From the NCBI GenBank assembly GCA_027490225.1, contig JAIXYK010000038.1:1-36847 (forward strand): a DNA stretch of 36,847 nt, read 5' to 3'. This DNA comes from Bacteroidota bacterium (lineage in GTDB: Bacteria; Bacteroidota; Bacteroidia; M30B66). Position 1 is the first letter of the stretch; each line of letters opens with the position of its first letter. The position numbers were made by a program, and so were the translations under genes. Positions 16,216 through 23,444 of this stretch are shown piece after piece. The notes beneath the pieces are model-generated. The model was not told where the DNA came from, ran no database searches, and saw only the letters and a list, made by a program, of their open reading frames with translations.

Positions 16216-16971
16216 CTAAACCTTAAATAGATTAATGGTGTAATCCAGCAGCTTTTTATTTCCATGCGCACCGTGCCCGGGAACTACAATTTTCACAGCC
16301 GGATATTTCTTTTTAATTTTCTCAACTGTATTTGACCATTCGTTCACATTCGCATCTCCTAAATAGCCTTTGTTTGCATTTAGTTCTTTTATTAAACATC
16401 CTCCAAACATAACCTCTTCACTTTTAAAATACCCAATTATATTGTCTTTAGTGTGGCCTTCACCGAAATATTTTGCAATTATATTTTCACTGCCAACTTT
16501 TAAAACCAGTGAATCTTCGAAACCGTTTTGTGGAACTTCAAATTCATTTTCCTTGGCTAGTTCAATAGTTTTGTAATTCGCATAAGATGGAATACTATTT
16601 TCATGAAAAGCCTTTAATCCACCTAAGCAATCATTGTGAAAATGAGTCGGAATTATTGCATTTATTTTGCAGTGAAGTGAATCTTTTATCCATTTTATTA
16701 ATTCTTCGGAACCCTCATCTTTTGTGGGCGTGTCGAAAATAATTGTTTCAGTTTTATTTCTCACAATGAGTCCATTACAAGGAACATTTCCGAATTCATC
16801 CGTTTGCAAATAAGAAGTGTGCTTAAATGAATTTTGTGAAATTTGGGTAATAATTAAATCCTTTGATTTGTAAATTTCATGAGGTTTGAATCCTTTTTTA
16901 TTTTCCGCACTCCAGTTAATATTTACAATGGATACTACAATAATTATTAAAGTACCTATTTTGAATTTCAT
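16216..16971 (-). CDS. Subclass B1 metallo-beta-lactamase (BlaB/IND-like)
   Basis: Periplasmic zinc hydrolase of 251 residues with a signal-like N-terminus (MKFKIGTLIIIVVSIVNINW). All B1 ligands are visible. THFHND gives H110, H112 and D114 (standard 116/118/120), GEGHTKDN gives H173 (196), GGCLIK gives C192 (221) with K195 (224), and PGHG gives H233 (263). The segment LGDANVNEW matches the B1 region carrying the conserved Asn. The Cys at site 2 excludes B3 enzymes and other MBL-fold hydrolases. B1 enzymes open penicillins, cephalosporins and carbapenems. Related chromosomal enzymes are common in Flavobacteriia. It is monocistronic and flanked by repeat elements. Activity has not been shown, so the substrate range is inference. 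Confidence 0.92.
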   Translation of the reverse strand: MKFKIGTLIIIVVSIVNINWSAENKKGFKPHEIYKSKDLIITQISQNSFKHTSYLQTDEFGNVPCNGLIVRNKTETIIFDTPTKDEGSEELIKWIKDSLHCKINAIIPTHFHNDCLGGLKAFHENSIPSYANYKTIELAKENEFEVPQNGFEDSLVLKVGSENIIAKYFGEGHTKDNIIGYFKSEEVMFGGCLIKELNANKGYLGDANVNEWSNTVEKIKKKYPAVKIVVPGHGAHGNKKLLDYTINLFKV

Positions 16972-17001
16972 ATATTTTATTGCTCGTTTATAAAATCAGC
17001 C

Positions 17002-17028
17002 ATCATTACGAATGATTCTCCAAATGTA
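17002..17028 (-). promoter_or_regulatory. -7 box with overlapping palindrome upstream of the metallo-beta-lactamase
   Basis: On the minus strand TACATTTG (complement 17021-17028) is a perfect -7 box, placing the start near 17015. The palindrome ATCATT-CGT-AATGAT (17002-17016) sits over that start, a place where a repressor could act. No good -33 element is at the normal distance. The 5' leader would be about 44 bases. Confidence 0.45.
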
Positions 17029-17054
17029 ATAAAATAGCCTTCAAAAGTATTTTT

Positions 17055-17165
17055 TGGGCGGCCCCTAAAGGTCGCGTTTTCGCTACTCGCTCTTTTAAAT
17101 TGTCAATGCTAAACGCTTTGACAATTTAAAAGAGCTCAAACAGGCCGCTCAACCGCTGCCGCTGG
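17055..17165. repeat. GC-rich intergenic element with a perfect 18-bp hairpin
   Basis: The element begins with GGGCGGCCCCTAAAGGTCGC. It contains GCTCTTTTAAATTGTCAA (17089-17106) facing its exact complement TTGACAATTTAAAAGAGC (17118-17135) across 11 bases, and ends with CCGCTCAACCGCTGCC (17145-17160), shared with 14016-14031. Structure and flanking GC-rich blocks suggest a REP- or MITE-like dispersed unit. The hairpin has no T-tract, so it is not a typical terminator. Confidence 0.6.
17145..17160. repeat. Dispersed 16-base repeat, copy 2
   Basis: CCGCTCAACCGCTGCC differs by one base from the copy at 14016-14031. It forms the right end of the hairpin element at 17055-17165. Confidence 0.6.
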
Positions 17166-17221
17166 CATTTAGGTAATTAGCATGTTTATGAAAAACAGAA
17201 GTTTCACTTAAATAGTAAGCA

Positions 17222-17806
17222 TTATCCTAGCATTATTTTCGTTATTATTATTTCGCAATTTTCTAATGCATTTAGTTCTATATAATTGATTCTATTATTT
17301 AACAATAAAAAATCTCCATCTTCCAAATTAATTATTTCATTCTCAGTTTTTATATTTAGCATTCCTGCAAATAAGTAAATTCCTAAGTATGTAAGCTTAT
17401 TTTCTAAAGTTATCGCATGTTTCGAATCGGTAGCTATTACAAGCGTTTCCACTTCTCCCTTTGTATTTCCACGGGTCATTAAATTAAAATCGGTTACTTG
17501 TCCTTTTGCAGTGGTGGGCCATTCTCCATTAAAAACATCTGTATCAAATTTACTTAAGTGTTTTTCGTATCTGTCAATATGATTTATGTTTAAATCGCCT
17601 TTTAGAATCGTTAAATGCCTTGTAACTCCTGGCATGAAAGTAAAAGTAGATGCAGGGATTTCTACTGTTGCATAGCTTATTCTAAAATCGAAATTAAATT
17701 TTGTATATTCAGCTTCTAATGGAAAAATAGCTAATTGCGTAGTAGTTCCGCCTGCCCATTTATTAGTATTAAGTGATGCTTTTTTTGTGAGTATATAATT
17801 TTCCAT
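17222..17806 (-). CDS. HutD/Ves family protein
   Basis: Cytoplasmic bicupin-like protein of 194 residues. The HutD signatures are clear: KWAGGTTTQLAIFP near the start, FDFRISYATVEIPAS, FMPGVTRHLTILKGDLNI, and GQVTDFNLMTRGN in the second half. HutD is linked to histidine utilisation in Pseudomonas, where it is thought to bind a small ligand. The E. coli homologue Ves is cold- and stress-related. No hut genes lie near, so the local role is open. The gene stands alone, its 3' end facing the repeat element. Confidence 0.88.
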   Translation of the reverse strand: MENYILTKKASLNTNKWAGGTTTQLAIFPLEAEYTKFNFDFRISYATVEIPASTFTFMPGVTRHLTILKGDLNINHIDRYEKHLSKFDTDVFNGEWPTTAKGQVTDFNLMTRGNTKGEVETLVIATDSKHAITLENKLTYLGIYLFAGMLNIKTENEIINLEDGDFLLLNNRINYIELNALENCEIIITKIMLG

Positions 17807-17932
17807 ATTTATTTTGATAAATATTCAAAAACAAAGTTCGGTATTATAATGAAACACAGCTAAGTTGTTTTTAATTAGAATGATAAACTTGTTACATTGC
17901 AGCATTATTGTAATCAATTGATTAACCATAAC

Positions 17933-18361
17933 ATGAAGAAGTACCTCATTTATAGCTGCTTATTTATTTCTTTTCCTGTATTTTCTCAATGTGTAAAATG
18001 CAGGTCATTAGAAGAAGCTGCAAAGAAACCAGAAATGGTTAAGTCTATTCAAATTAATCCTGTTTTTGGTGGAGAATTAAAAGAAGTTCCCTTATCAATT
18101 GCTGTATTTGTCAATTTAGAAGAATTGTATTTGTCTGATCTTGAGTTGAAAACAATACCAAAAGAAATAGGAAGTTTAACTAAATTGAAGAGATTAAGTT
18201 TAGCAGGAAATACATTAAAGGAATTACCCGAGGAAATTTTTAAGTTAAAGAAATTAGAAGAACTAATTTTATTAGACAATCAATTCTCTGAAGCCTACAA
18301 GAAAAAGATTCAAAAATTGGTAACTGCGCAACTACCCAGAACTAAGTTGTTTATAGATTAA
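17933..18361 (+). CDS. Exported small leucine-rich-repeat protein
   Basis: The ATG at 17933 (142 residues) replaces the TTG at 17897 because it yields a proper signal peptide (MKKYLIYSCLFISFPVFSQ). The mature protein begins with a short Cys motif (CVKC) and then has about three and a half LRR units of 23 residues: LEELYLSDLELKTIPKEIGS, then TKLKRLSLAGNTLKELPEEI, then KKLEELILLDNQF. The spacing fits bacterial LRR proteins with LP-x-E-I caps. LRRs bind proteins and no catalytic part is present. It lies 122 bases before the DUF4349 gene on the same strand. Confidence 0.85.
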   Translation: MKKYLIYSCLFISFPVFSQCVKCRSLEEAAKKPEMVKSIQINPVFGGELKEVPLSIAVFVNLEELYLSDLELKTIPKEIGSLTKLKRLSLAGNTLKELPEEIFKLKKLEELILLDNQFSEAYKKKIQKLVTAQLPRTKLFID

Positions 18362-18483
18362 TAATAGAATTATTTATTGGTTAAGATTTTTCTCATACTT
18401 GATTGAAATTAATTGCGTTTTCTCTGAACATGGAATTTCTGTGTGCATACTAAATCTTATTGTTTCACTTAAATAATTTGAAA

Positions 18484-19425
18484 ATGAGAGCAAATGTTTT
18501 AATGATTTTTATTGTTGCACTAACTACGCTATTATCTTGCAACAATAGTAAAGAGGACGTAAATGCAATTCTTGAAATTGGAACAGGAGGTGGGGGTGGA
18601 GGTGGAGAACGTCAAAGTGCTAATTTGGATAAGGTGAGATATGAAGATGCACTAATTAGTGCAAAAGCAGCATCTGCATCAATTTCCATTCCTGATGAAG
18701 TTATGCCAACAGAAGAGGATGTTAAAAGACAAGAACCAGCTTCTGATAAATCAAAAAATATTCAAAAGAAGATTATAAAAGATGGAGAAATTTCACTTAA
18801 AACGAAAGATATTGTTAGCAGTAAAAAGGCTCTTGATAACGAATTAAAAAAACTAAATGCTTATTATGAGGTTGAAGATTTGCAAAACCGTACTATTAAA
18901 ATTTCTTATGATTTAAAAATTCGTGTTCCTGCGGTAAATTTCGAAAAATTGATCGCTAATATTGAAAATGGAAAAGATGAAATTCAATCTAAATCTATTG
19001 AAGCAAGAGATGTAACCGAAGAGTATTATGACATTGAAACAAGGTTGAAGAATAAACTTGAATATCTAAAACGCTACAAAGAATTACTTGCAAAAGCCAA
19101 CTCAGTAAAAGATATCCTGGAAATTGAAGAAAACATTAGAAACTTGCAAGAAGAAATCGAAAGCAAAGAAGGAAGATTAAAATATTTGAGTGACCAAGTT
19201 TCTTTTAGCACGCTAGATCTTAATTTGTTTCAAGAAAAAGAATACATCTACAAACCAACAACTCAGGATAACTTTTTAGAAAGGGTTAAAAAATCATTTA
19301 GTAATGGCTGGTCATCTGTTATAGATTTTGTTTTGGGAGTTTTTGCAATTTGGCCTTTAATTTTAATTGGCACAGTTGTATTTTTATTTGTGAGAAGAAT
19401 CATTAAAAAGAGAAGAAAAAAGTAA
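18484..19425 (+). CDS. DUF4349 lipoprotein
   Basis: The ATG at 18484 (313 residues) gives a lipoprotein signal (MRANVLMIFIVALTTLLSC). The TTG at 18460 would add eight residues that spoil it. A Gly run (GTGGGGGGG) follows. The DUF4349 region covers about 100-270. It includes IIKDGEISLKTKDI, the strand ISYDLKIRVPAVNFEKLI, then a coiled coil (RNLQEEIESKEGRLKYLSDQ) and VSFSTLDLNL. A membrane helix (about 275-297, FAIWPLILIGTVVFLFV) and a Lys/Arg-rich cytoplasmic tail end it. This order is typical of DUF4349 proteins, whose role is unknown. The lipid anchor and C-terminal helix would both sit at the inner membrane. Confidence 0.88.
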   Translation: MRANVLMIFIVALTTLLSCNNSKEDVNAILEIGTGGGGGGGERQSANLDKVRYEDALISAKAASASISIPDEVMPTEEDVKRQEPASDKSKNIQKKIIKDGEISLKTKDIVSSKKALDNELKKLNAYYEVEDLQNRTIKISYDLKIRVPAVNFEKLIANIENGKDEIQSKSIEARDVTEEYYDIETRLKNKLEYLKRYKELLAKANSVKDILEIEENIRNLQEEIESKEGRLKYLSDQVSFSTLDLNLFQEKEYIYKPTTQDNFLERVKKSFSNGWSSVIDFVLGVFAIWPLILIGTVVFLFVRRIIKKRRKK

Positions 19426-19465
19426 TTTAAATAAATTTGTATTCTTTTATTTAAATCAAAGTAAT

Positions 19466-20029
19466 TTAAAGTTTCTGGATTTTATTTTTGAATTTTATTT
19501 CATTCCATTCTTCATTTGTAATCCTAAGCCAATCGCAGTAAATTGTGTTCCAATAGAATTTCTCAATAAATTTTAAGCCACATTTTTCAAGGGTATTTCT
19601 GGAAGCTTTGTTTTCGACATTGGCAGTACCAATTATTTCCGAAATGTTTAAATTATTAAATCCATATGCTAAGGCGGCCATTGCAGATTCAGTAGCATAA
19701 CCTTTTTGCCAATATTTGGGATTTAATCGATAACCTATATCATAAAAATTAATGTGATTATTCCAGTTTTCTTTTATCAATTTTAATCCGCTCCAACCTA
19801 TAAATTCACCTGTAGATTTTTCAATTACTGCCCAACGGCCAATTTTATTATCAATGTATTGTTGCTGAACATTTGCAATCAGTTCAAATGCTTGGTCAAG
19901 CGTTTTAATAGGGTTATTTCCCAAGTATTTATGGACTTCTGCATTAGAATCCATTTCAAAAAACGCTTCTACATCTTTTGCTAAAATTTCTCTTAAAATC
20001 AATCGTTCTGTTTCTGCAAATATTTTCAT
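19466..20029 (-). CDS. GNAT family N-acetyltransferase (RimJ/RimL-like)
   Basis: Protein of 187 residues starting TERLILREILAKDVEAFFEM, the typical opening of RimJ/RimL-type GNATs. The acetyl-CoA pyrophosphate loop is WQKGYATESAM (Q/R-x-x-G-x-A), preceded by the IGYRLNPKY strand. The B-motif region is NKASRNTLEKCGLKFIEKF. The fold transfers acetyl to an amino group, often a protein N-terminus or small amine. The substrate cannot be told from sequence. It is a single gene, tail-to-tail with DUF4349 and upstream of nothing obvious. Confidence 0.93.
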   Translation of the reverse strand: MKIFAETERLILREILAKDVEAFFEMDSNAEVHKYLGNNPIKTLDQAFELIANVQQQYIDNKIGRWAVIEKSTGEFIGWSGLKLIKENWNNHINFYDIGYRLNPKYWQKGYATESAMAALAYGFNNLNISEIIGTANVENKASRNTLEKCGLKFIEKFYWNTIYCDWLRITNEEWNEIKFKNKIQKL

Positions 20030-20210
20030 GTTAGCTTGTTTATTCTTTAGCTTTTAGTTAATTATATAGCAGAATATCAATCTTTTATCAAATTACATCT
20101 TCTTGCCAACAAACAGATATTAGCTTCACTTATGAGCTATTTTATCTTTTTATAGAAGAATTTAATATTTATGAATTACTAAATTATTTGCATTAATAAA
20201 ATATGCGCAA

Positions 20211-21233
20211 TTATTTAAGTATATTCTCTTGTTGCAACGGTAATATAAGATTACTTTCATCTATTTGTTTCTCGAATAAAGACCGCGACTCTCGGTAAAA
20301 CAGACTTAAAAAGACATTGAAAAGATTTAGCGATAAACTAAGTTTCATAAAATATTTTGCTAATCCACCCGCAGCATTTTGAGCATATTTTTCCATAATT
20401 CCTTTGGCTAACTTAATTTCACCTGTGGGATTTAAATCTTCAAAAAGCGATTTACTATGTTTTATTATTTGAATTTTTTGCTCAGTGGTAAGCGGAATTC
20501 CCATTTCATAAACGCAATCAATTAATACGAATAGTTGTTTACGAAAGCCATAAGTCGAAGAGTTCGAGTGAAATCTATATAAAAATAATTTTTCCTCAAT
20601 TCCAACTAGTTTGTAGCCATTATTCGTAAGTTTTAACCATAGCATATAATCTTCGTGCAATAAAAATTGGGTATCAAACAAGCCAACATTTTCTATAACA
20701 CTTTTTTTACAGAGCACGGATGAAGTTGGTATTCTATTTTTAAGATGTAAAAGTTTTACTCCATTTTTACCATAAATAATTCCTTTTAAAGAGCCTATTT
20801 CTGTTGCTTGATTGGTTGTTTTAAATATTTCTGCAAGGGCCTTATTTGAATCAGTGACAAATAAATATCCATCAGAAAATACTAAATCTGCATTGAGTTT
20901 AAATAAATGTTTAAGTTGAATTTCGATTTTATCTTGCAACCACTCATCATCAGCATCTAAAAATGCAATGTATTCTCCAGATGAATTTTTAATGCCAAAA
21001 TTTCTTGCTTTTCCTTGTCTCCCATTAATTTGGGTATATGCTTTAACATTATTGTATTTAATCGATAGATTTTTTGCTACTTTAAATGTATCATCAGTTG
21101 AACCATCATCGATAATAATAATTTCAATGTTTTTATACGTTTGCGCTATTGCGCTATTTACGGCACTTTCTATATAAGCGCTAGCATTAAATGCAGGGAT
21201 TATAACGCTAACTAAAGGGGTAGATTCAACCAT
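20211..21233 (-). CDS. Glycosyltransferase family 2 protein
   Basis: Protein of 340 residues with a GT-A fold. PLVSVIIPAFNASAYIESAV opens the nucleotide-binding half. IIIIDDGSTDDT contacts the sugar nucleotide, and FLDADDEW holds the D-x-D metal site. A basic helix with QGKARNFGI lies between them. The rest (about 180-340) is variable and probably binds the acceptor. GT2 enzymes of this kind build O-antigen, capsule or glycoprotein sugars. The SAM methyltransferase upstream on the same strand could methylate the same glycan, but the 200-base gap means they are not obviously one operon. Confidence 0.93.
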   Translation of the reverse strand: MVESTPLVSVIIPAFNASAYIESAVNSAIAQTYKNIEIIIIDDGSTDDTFKVAKNLSIKYNNVKAYTQINGRQGKARNFGIKNSSGEYIAFLDADDEWLQDKIEIQLKHLFKLNADLVFSDGYLFVTDSNKALAEIFKTTNQATEIGSLKGIIYGKNGVKLLHLKNRIPTSSVLCKKSVIENVGLFDTQFLLHEDYMLWLKLTNNGYKLVGIEEKLFLYRFHSNSSTYGFRKQLFVLIDCVYEMGIPLTTEQKIQIIKHSKSLFEDLNPTGEIKLAKGIMEKYAQNAAGGLAKYFMKLSLSLNLFNVFLSLFYRESRSLFEKQIDESNLILPLQQENILK

Positions 21234-21244
21234 TGTAAGAGAAA

Positions 21245-21252
21245 CAAATGTA
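21245..21252 (-). promoter_or_regulatory. -7 box for the GT2 gene
   Basis: On the minus strand TACATTTG matches TAnnTTTG exactly and would start transcription about 6 bases before the ATG at 21233. The nearest upstream TTG is only 15 bases away, shorter than usual. Confidence 0.4.
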
Positions 21253-21441
21253 ATATTTTCTTTTAATCAACATAAGTACAAGTTTTTTGGAGTCCTTATA
21301 ATATTAAAAACCACTGATTTAATAATTTATAAAGTAACTTATTTTGTAAATTAATTAAATGAAATAAATTAGATTATTATTTCAATAAAAAACAGTTTGG
21401 TTTGAGCCACGCCAATTTACTGTAAAAGAAAATCGTTATTA

Positions 21442-22272
21442 CTACTTAATCAAAACAAACATGCCTCTGTCAAATTTTTCGATATAATCTTCACCAGTAT
21501 TTTTATCGACAAAGTCGTATTGCTCATAGATTACTTTGAAATTATTTTTTCTAGCACATTTAATCAATTCTGATTTAACAAACCAGAATGATTTGTAATT
21601 AGAATAAGATGCTGCAAAATTTTTCTCAATGGATTGTTTGGTCGCGTTTTCATCAAATTCATAGAACCAACGTCCTTGATAACCTTCGTTTTCTACAACT
21701 TCCGATAACCAGAAATCATTTTTTGCTGGATAATGATAATTAGGAAGGTTAAACAATTTTTTAACTGACCTTTGAATTACATTTAAGTTTCTGCGGTTAT
21801 CATAAAAAGAATCAGGATTCAATGCAAAATGGGTATGAATAATTGTGCAAGTGGTGCATTGTTTTGCCATTATTTCAATAAACTTTGCAGGCTCATCTAA
21901 GTGGTAAAGTAAACCTGCACAAAATATGAGGTCAAACATACCGTGGTTTGCCAAATTCTTAACATCATCTAAAATATATGTTAAGTTAGGAACATTATGT
22001 TGTGTTTTAACCCATTCACATTTATCCAAGTTATCTTGTCTGGCATCTATCCCAATTACTTGAAAACCTAATTGAGCAAATGCAAGCGAATAACCACCTT
22101 CTAAACAACCTAAATCAACAACACGTTTGTTTTTTATTTCATCTTTGGTAAATAGAATGTTAACAGTTCTTTCAATTGATTTCCAACGTTCTGTTTCTAC
22201 TAACAAAACTTCAGAATCAGAGATTGTTCTTTTACCGTTTCCTAAGTCAATATTGTGAGAGTTAAATACCAT
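21442..22272 (-). CDS. Class I SAM-dependent methyltransferase
   Basis: The ATG at 22272 (276 residues) is chosen over the TTG at 22311 because the putative promoter lies between 22290 and 22320. Residues 1-60 are a leader with a helix. SAM-binding motif I is VVDLGCLEGGYSLAFAQLG, followed by the acidic ribose-binding strand IGIDARQDNLDKC. ILDDVKNL and FDLIFCAGLLYHLDEP follow as motifs II-III. The C-terminal third holds a Trp/Tyr-rich segment (WFYEFDENATKQ) that may bind the substrate. The type is found in glycan and small-molecule methylation. The neighbour GT2 suggests surface sugar modification. Confidence 0.9.
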   Translation of the reverse strand: MVFNSHNIDLGNGKRTISDSEVLLVETERWKSIERTVNILFTKDEIKNKRVVDLGCLEGGYSLAFAQLGFQVIGIDARQDNLDKCEWVKTQHNVPNLTYILDDVKNLANHGMFDLIFCAGLLYHLDEPAKFIEIMAKQCTTCTIIHTHFALNPDSFYDNRRNLNVIQRSVKKLFNLPNYHYPAKNDFWLSEVVENEGYQGRWFYEFDENATKQSIEKNFAASYSNYKSFWFVKSELIKCARKNNFKVIYEQYDFVDKNTGEDYIEKFDRGMFVLIK

Positions 22273-22289
22273 TCCTTTTAATTTAGCGG

Positions 22290-22320
22290 CGAATATAGCT
22301 AGATTTTTCAACTTTCAAAA
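22290..22320 (-). promoter_or_regulatory. Promoter of the methyltransferase gene
   Basis: On the minus strand TTTTG (complement 22316-22320) precedes TATATTCG (complement 22290-22297) by 18 bases. The -7 box has one mismatch to TAnnTTTG. AAAAGGA just before the ATG at 22272 could serve as a weak ribosome site. Confidence 0.5.
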
Positions 22321-22414
22321 TATTTTGAGATTTTCTGCAGATACGCGCTTGTTGATAGCATGTTGAATTATAATTCTTTATTGGAATTAAACATCAATTA
22401 TTAGGGAGGATATT

Positions 22415-22507
22415 ATGGAATTAAATATAGCTAATTGTGAAAAAAATATCCGGACGAATGTATCACTAGTTATAGGTTTTGCTGTCATTGATTGCAGGTA
22501 TTCTTGA
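22415..22507 (+). CDS. Possible 30-residue small ORF with strong Shine-Dalgarno
   Basis: ATG at 22415 is preceded by AGGGAGGA at 4 bases distance, a much stronger ribosome site than at other genes here. The 30-residue product (MELNIANCEKNIRTN, then VSLVIGFAVIDCRYS) has no recognisable motif. It could be a chance ORF in an AT-rich gap. No promoter box is evident. Confidence 0.2.
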   Translation: MELNIANCEKNIRTNVSLVIGFAVIDCRYS

Positions 22508-22715
22508 CTTTTATAAATGTATTAACTTGTTTTTCTTGCAAAAAATACTTTAAGAAATTATAACAAAATTTATATTAAATAATAATTAGTCATAAATAGC
22601 AGAAAGAGAATTGTCTTAAGTTTACTTCTTTTCTGTATTGTTTGATTATTTATAATGCTTATATTTAATTAATTAGCGACACTTTAATGTCCTTCGATTT
22701 GTTGTCAATGTAACC

Positions 22716-23098
22716 TATTAAAAGTACTTCTTTATAAATCTATTTGTTATGTCTTCTAATGAGCGATATTGTAGATCTTTTTCAAATAATTAATCAATAA
22801 ATTGTTCAGATATTCTATCAATAAACAGCTTTAATTTTCTTCTTCTTGGGTTAAGTTTTGATATTTCTAGAATTTTATCGATTTTAAAAAAGGGAAATTA
22901 GTTTTAGAAATTTAAAAATCTTAAGTAATTCCTAGGCCTTCAGAAGTGTAAAGTCAATTAAACCAATCTTTGTTTCAAAGGTTTTTGATGGACTTTTATA
23001 ACTTTAATAATAGCAATATTTCATACTATCTGCAGCATAAACATTTACTAGTAATTGTTTAAAATTTGGTTATATTAACGAATAGGTTGCATAATTAA
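22716..23098 (-). pseudogene. Possible decayed coding sequence, several stops and a frameshift
   Basis: On the minus strand one frame (about 23098 to 22896) gives peptide-like stretches such as PNFKQLLVNVYAADSMKYCY and KTFETKIGLIDFTLLKA, separated by three stop codons. A second frame (about 22885-22716) then gives KIDKILEISKLNPRRRKLKL, FIDRISEQFID, a stop, and LFEKDLQYRSLEDITNRFIK before a final TAA. The composition looks protein-like and the neighbours are glycan genes or accessory. No family is recognised. Chance cannot be excluded in DNA this AT-rich. Confidence 0.25.
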
Positions 23099-23308
23099 AT
23101 TTGTGTGAAAATTATACAATTAGTTGTTTTTCAGTGTGTTGAAAAGTGTTAATTTGTTATCATTCTTATCCATAGTAAGCCTCATGATCTTTATTGTTAA
23201 AAAATAAATTTCAGTTTAAATTTGGAAATTTAAAATTAATTCTTCAGGAAACCCAACTCCCCTTCCCAACGAAGCAAAATTAATTAAAAGAAAATAGATT
23301 GTCGTATT

Positions 23309-23328
23309 TAAACGTTTATAAACGTTTA
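23309..23328. promoter_or_regulatory. Perfect 20-base palindrome (possible operator)
   Basis: TAAACGTTTATAAACGTTTA equals its own reverse complement and is made of two AAACGTTTA half units, each itself palindromic around ACGT. It lies 116 bases upstream of the T9SS protein gene. Symmetry suits a dimeric or tetrameric DNA-binding protein. Confidence 0.45.
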
Positions 23329-23444
23329 TTTTACTGACTTTCTAATTGAATTGTTTTTTAGATTCCATTTTGAAAGAGATTTATAAATAGTAATTTAACT
23401 TATATTTTACTATAAATGCGCCCACATTTTTATATTATTGCAAA

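Larger units (their letters stand above)
22508..23444. other. Gene-poor AT-rich intergenic stretch
   Basis: No open frame of ordinary length occurs in these 940 bases on either strand. It holds a possible decayed coding segment on the minus strand (about 22715-23100), a short GC-richer patch near 23250-23275 (CCCAACTCCCCTTCCCAACG), the perfect palindrome at 23309-23328, and the upstream region of the T9SS protein gene. No tRNA, rRNA or riboswitch that I know of is recognisable. Confidence 0.6.

Noticed and set aside
16055-17165. Composite transposon carrying the metallo-beta-lactamase
   Set aside because: The two flanking elements are not similar to each other, no transposase is present and no target duplication was seen.
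17222-17806. Histidine-utilisation locus
   Set aside because: Only the HutD-family gene is present; no hutH, hutU, hutI or hutG lies near.
18580-18612. G-rich run that might be a G-quadruplex
   Set aside because: It simply encodes a Gly run after the lipobox of the DUF4349 protein and breaks do not suit a stable quadruplex.
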